This document shows positions 60,830 to 64,000 of a stretch of 64,000 nucleotides of DNA, one piece after another. Source of the DNA: Albula goreensis (lineage: Eukaryota > Chordata > Actinopteri > Albuliformes > Albulidae); the NCBI GenBank assembly GCA_022829145.1, contig CM040763.1, forward strand, positions 13,253,141 through 13,317,140. The letters are read 5' to 3'. Made by a program: the position numbers and the translations under genes. Every line of letters starts with the position of its first letter. Position 1 is the stretch's first letter. The notes under the pieces were generated by a model. That model worked only from the letters and a program-made list of their open reading frames with translations. It had not been told where the DNA came from and did not search any database.

Positions 60830-62800
60830 CTGATCAAATAAAAGGCATATAGGACATAAGGAAATCCCAAAACAACGAAGCCTCAAATGTCATGTAGATC
60901 TGAAGGATGAATGACTGATATGTTGTATCTGTTGTATCCATATGTTTCTGAAAACATGTGCACCCTATTCATTTTGTGGCTTTTAATAATATTAATACTT
61001 GGCAACAGACTAAGTTTTACATCAAAACCGAGTAACAATGGGATTTTTTTTTTGATGATTTAACTAAAATGTACACTTGACAAGTAAAGGTCATGAGCAC
61101 TTCACTGGCTGGTACCGCTGAGCACACAAGGTTATGGAGTTCACTTCTCTCCCAGCAGGACTGTTCAATGGACGGTCCCCTACCCCCACCCAGATAATGG
61201 ACTCACATGAGTGAACTATACAAAATGCTGCATCAGCACAACAAAGCAGCTACCTACAGTAACGGTGTAGCAATTCCTATGCGAGGTGGTTATAACAGTA
61301 CACACAGTCCACTAGAACCACCATTTTTCCGTATGTTACTCAATATCGATAGATTCACAACAAAAGGCCAAGCCCCTTCATGAAGCTGAAATGTGACAGA
61401 CTAAAATGCTCTTCCGATCAATGCAGCCCTCGCTGAAAGCTGTCATTGCCACTCTATAGCCCATACAATGTATTACGTAAGGCTAGTATATTGCTGACCA
61501 AATTAAGTTTTCAGACACTGAGTTTTTATATATAGTTTGGCTCTTCTTTCTTAATTTTTTATCCCATCTCTACACCTCTAAGGATGTTAACTCATTCACT
61601 TGCTTAATAAATAAAGCTATTACATATTCAACACTGCAAATGTCAGATCATTCGGGATAACCTACAAGGTCATATTTCAGTGAAAGCACAAACAGTGGTT
61701 TTAATGCTTAATTCTCAAATACTAACTCTATAGTTCAAAAATGTGTCTAAGAAATTCGAAATCCAATAGTTAATCTAATAAAATACAGTCACAACACCTC
61801 TGACTGCATATACCAATAACGTGGTAGTGTTACTCCTGAATAGTCTACATCTTTTCATTATTGAAAGGACGAGGTTAATGTTTCTGAGTTGAAGTACCAT
61901 CTTGCCCGCTCATGTCAATATGCCACACTGGACAAAGCATTCCCATGACAGTCAAATTGTACACATCTGCTAAGTAAATCGACTTAAACAAAATAAGAAA
62001 TAAGAGCATTCTCGAGTTCAGTAAACAAGGGCTTCAGTGTGCTAACGTTATCTAGATAGCTTAGCTCACCTTACCGTAATAATTCCACATCAGCTAACAG
62101 GCTAGCAATATAACTATACACTTCACAGCAATGCATACTCTATCAAAAAGAGAATTATGACAACAGACGACCTTTTATAGACTGGCTAACATTACACCAT
62201 AACAATGACAGCCAAATATGACTGTTCAGCTAGTGATACTAAAATGAGCTTGTTGAGTCTGCATGATAGTTAGTTCTTATTTTTCGTGGTTCAGCTAGAA
62301 CAATATCTGATACAATATCTGTATCTCTCGCGTTTCAGTGATTCCGAATTTGTTGGTGAAAAATCAATTACAAGACCACATGAAAATGACCAATGTGATT
62401 TAACTGATACATCGGTATCCTATGTACAGTTCATTTACAAGCTGGCGATATAAACTTTCCCAGCAATACTTTTAATTCCAAGCGAATGGTCAGACAGCTA
62501 CGGTTCACTAACTTAGTTCACGTTATCTAAATAGTTTTAAGTCGACCATATACATATACAGATCCTTGCAAAACAATTGTTGATATCGACATTTCCCTCC
62601 TATCTAGCTAACTAGCTAACGTTAGCTAACCTAAAACAAACATTTGTGTCATAAACACGTACATGCATCAATAGTACCCGTGAGAAGAATACTTGCGTCT
62701 TCACTTATATAAATTAACTTTCCGGTTTTGGTATAATTAAGATAGATCGATAGTGTTTTCTGTCATTGTTTGCAAGGTACATTATTCGCAAACATGGCTA
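60830..62800 (-). other. anapc10: ANAPC10 5' intron (upstream exon not placed)
   Basis: AT-rich sequence between the coding start exon and the divergent promoter. A non-coding first exon is required by the acceptor at 60829, but I could not fix its donor. CACGG|GTACTA near 62680 and ACGGTAAGG near 62074 on the minus strand are weak candidates. Confidence 0.5.
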
Positions 62801-62819
62801 ACTGTTAGCTAGTTTAAAC

Positions 62820-62960
62820 ATCAGTCCACTTCGAATCTCCCACTCGGTTTTTCTGTTTCGTCGCTTCTGATGACGTAGCGGGAGTGGCGCTTTGGTCGCA
62901 TCAGAGAAGACAACCGGGCGCGCCATCTTTTCTCCCGGCTTCTCTCTCCAGGAGCACACG
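62820..62960. promoter_or_regulatory. Divergent ANAPC10/ABCE1 promoter
   Basis: A short CpG-rich segment (GACGTAGCGGGAG, CCGGGCGCGCC) with no TATA box. A CRE-like TGACGTAG lies at 62871-62878. A YY1-type GCCATCTT (AAGATGGC on minus) lies at 62922-62929, and a pyrimidine-rich TCT tract follows. This is the expected architecture for two housekeeping genes. The shared promoter is also the arrangement in human. Confidence 0.7.
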
Positions 62961-63054
62961 TTGTTGAAAATAGGAGAGTGATAAGCCGTAATAACGTAAA
63001 GTTATTTCACATTCTTCTACCAGGAAGACGGAAACATCAGGGAGGCTATTGGGG
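62930..63054 (+). other. abce1: Probable non-coding first exon of ABCE1
   Basis: A purine-rich leader ending GGCTATTGGG|GGTGAGT gives a good donor at 63055. The coding start of ABCE1 (ribosome-recycling ATPase) is not visible, so it must lie beyond the window. The assignment rests on conserved HHIP-ANAPC10-ABCE1 order and orientation plus promoter signs. The start coordinate is approximate. Confidence 0.5.
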
Positions 63055-64000
63055 GTGAGTTGATATTTGACAATAGCAAATTTGTGTCAGCCGTTTAACA
63101 ATGATTATTCCTTTTTAGACTTCATTTGCTCGGCCCATGCGTATGTAGCTATCTTGCCTGTGTCGTGAGCTGCGTATGGATTATTTGCTAACGTTAGCTC
63201 AGAGGCCTTTCGGCCTTTTGATGTGGTCAGTTGTATGCAGGAAATACCGTGTGTTCGGTTGAATGATTTCTTGGGGCACATTTATCGAACATACGTTGAC
63301 TAGCTTTTGCTGGGTCGCGAAAGTACTGGTAGATGAAGATTCTGTAAAATGATGTCAGCGACTGTGTCCTGAAGGCTGAGGTGACTCGCAAATGGAAACC
63401 GCGTCATTTCACGATGTCTGTTACGGTAGTTAGCCAGCTAGCTCTTGTGTGTCTAGCAACGTTACCATCGTGTTCATATCAACTTCAGATGTTTGCTAGC
63501 TAATTAGCTAGCTATCTCCATTCGTGGTAAACTTGACTGCGACACTAACGTAAGTTGTTGGCAAATACTGAATTCGTTGCTAGCTTCGCTGAGAATTTTG
63601 ACCAGCTGGCGAAGTATCCTTGCTTAGCCTTGGTTTTGTGGCGCAAGTTGATTCTGTGAGTGAGACAGATAGTAAAGTAACTGTTACCCAGACGTGGCAT
63701 GGTGAGCGCATATTTTATCATTTTGAGACCTTGCCAGCTAACGGTAGCTGTCTGTGTGAATGCGCCAGCACATTCGTCTTTGGAGGTCAAAATGAATACA
63801 TTCAGTTCGTTTTTTTGCTAGCTGGATTAGAGAGCATTGTGCGTTGGTTTCTTGTAGGGGTTGTTTGCCAGTCAGCAAGGTGGATAAATTATACGTTAAA
63901 TAGTCATCACGATTTTTGTTGGCTCGCTAAATGATGTAGACCGCTCAAATAATATTTCTAAAGGAAATAACGACTAACTCGGTCACATGTTATCTTATCT
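63055..64000 (+). other. abce1: Presumed ABCE1 intron 1 (partial)
   Basis: No coding sequence is recognised. It is rich in CTAG/GCTAGC words and copies of the palindrome GCTAACGTTAGC. Open frames at 63545-63934 on both strands do not resemble ABCE1 or any known family. Confidence 0.5.

Larger units (their letters stand above)
62041..63748. repeat. Dispersed GCTAACGTTAGC palindrome copies
   Basis: Exact 12-bp copies at 62615-62626 and 63187-63198. One-mismatch copies at 62041-62052 and 63737-63748. Related GCTAGCTAATTAGCTAGCTA is near 63494. They cluster on both sides of the divergent promoter and were not noticed elsewhere in the window. Confidence 0.8.

Noticed and set aside
60811..60870. 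Upstream in-frame ATG for ANAPC10 at 60870
   Set aside because: A splice acceptor at 60830-60832 separates it from the conserved start, and human APC10 begins at the position of the ATG at 60810.
63545..63934. Open frames on both strands near the right edge as ABCE1 coding sequence
   Set aside because: Neither resembles the N-terminus of ABCE1; coding exons must lie outside the window.
1..64000. CRISPR arrays, operons, phage or bacterial mobile elements
   Set aside because: None present. Tandem repeats are simple-sequence or SINE type, and the genes are spliced vertebrate genes.

Overview
The window is vertebrate nuclear DNA, almost certainly from a ray-finned fish. It has large multi-exon genes with GT-AG introns, dense (CA)n/(TG)n microsatellites, and tRNA-derived SINEs with the A/B boxes and 3' tail typical of teleost SINEs. 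The gene order HHIP - ANAPC10 - ABCE1 is the one known from human chromosome 4q31, but far more compact. No bacterial, viral or CRISPR content was seen.

Layout: 1-1539 is the HHIP upstream/promoter region. 1540-33142 carries the complete HHIP coding sequence on the + strand in 13 exons. All 13 splice junctions agree in phase, giving 2088 nt and 695 residues (human: 700). The 3'UTR follows from 33143, with a good poly(A) signal at 35440. About 35.5-50.6 kb is intergenic, with no recognisable gene. 50.7-60.8 kb carries ANAPC10 on the - strand: four coding exons, 558 nt, 185 residues, the same length as human APC10. Its last intron holds a roughly 1.6 kb low-complexity block with a composite CA minisatellite. 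At about 62.85-63.05 kb lies a CpG-rich divergent promoter. It should drive ANAPC10 leftward and ABCE1 rightward; only a probable non-coding first exon of ABCE1 is inside the window.

HHIP is a secreted or membrane-associated Hedgehog antagonist. ANAPC10 is the D-box co-receptor of the anaphase-promoting complex, and ABCE1 is the ribosome-recycling ATPase. The latter two are housekeeping genes sharing a promoter. HHIP is developmentally regulated and is separated from them by non-coding DNA that may hold its enhancers.

The most interesting non-gene signals are: a near-perfect 21-nt-arm hairpin in HHIP intron 1 (4361-4418); the 12-copy composite minisatellite in ANAPC10; a SINE abutting HHIP exon 6; a locally divergent loop in an otherwise near-invariant APC10; a 16-bp CpG palindrome and a candidate regulatory block in the ANAPC10 intron; and repeated GCTAACGTTAGC palindromes around the divergent promoter. 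I did not find a convincing new biological system. The window reads as an ordinary conserved vertebrate locus with some structural curiosities.
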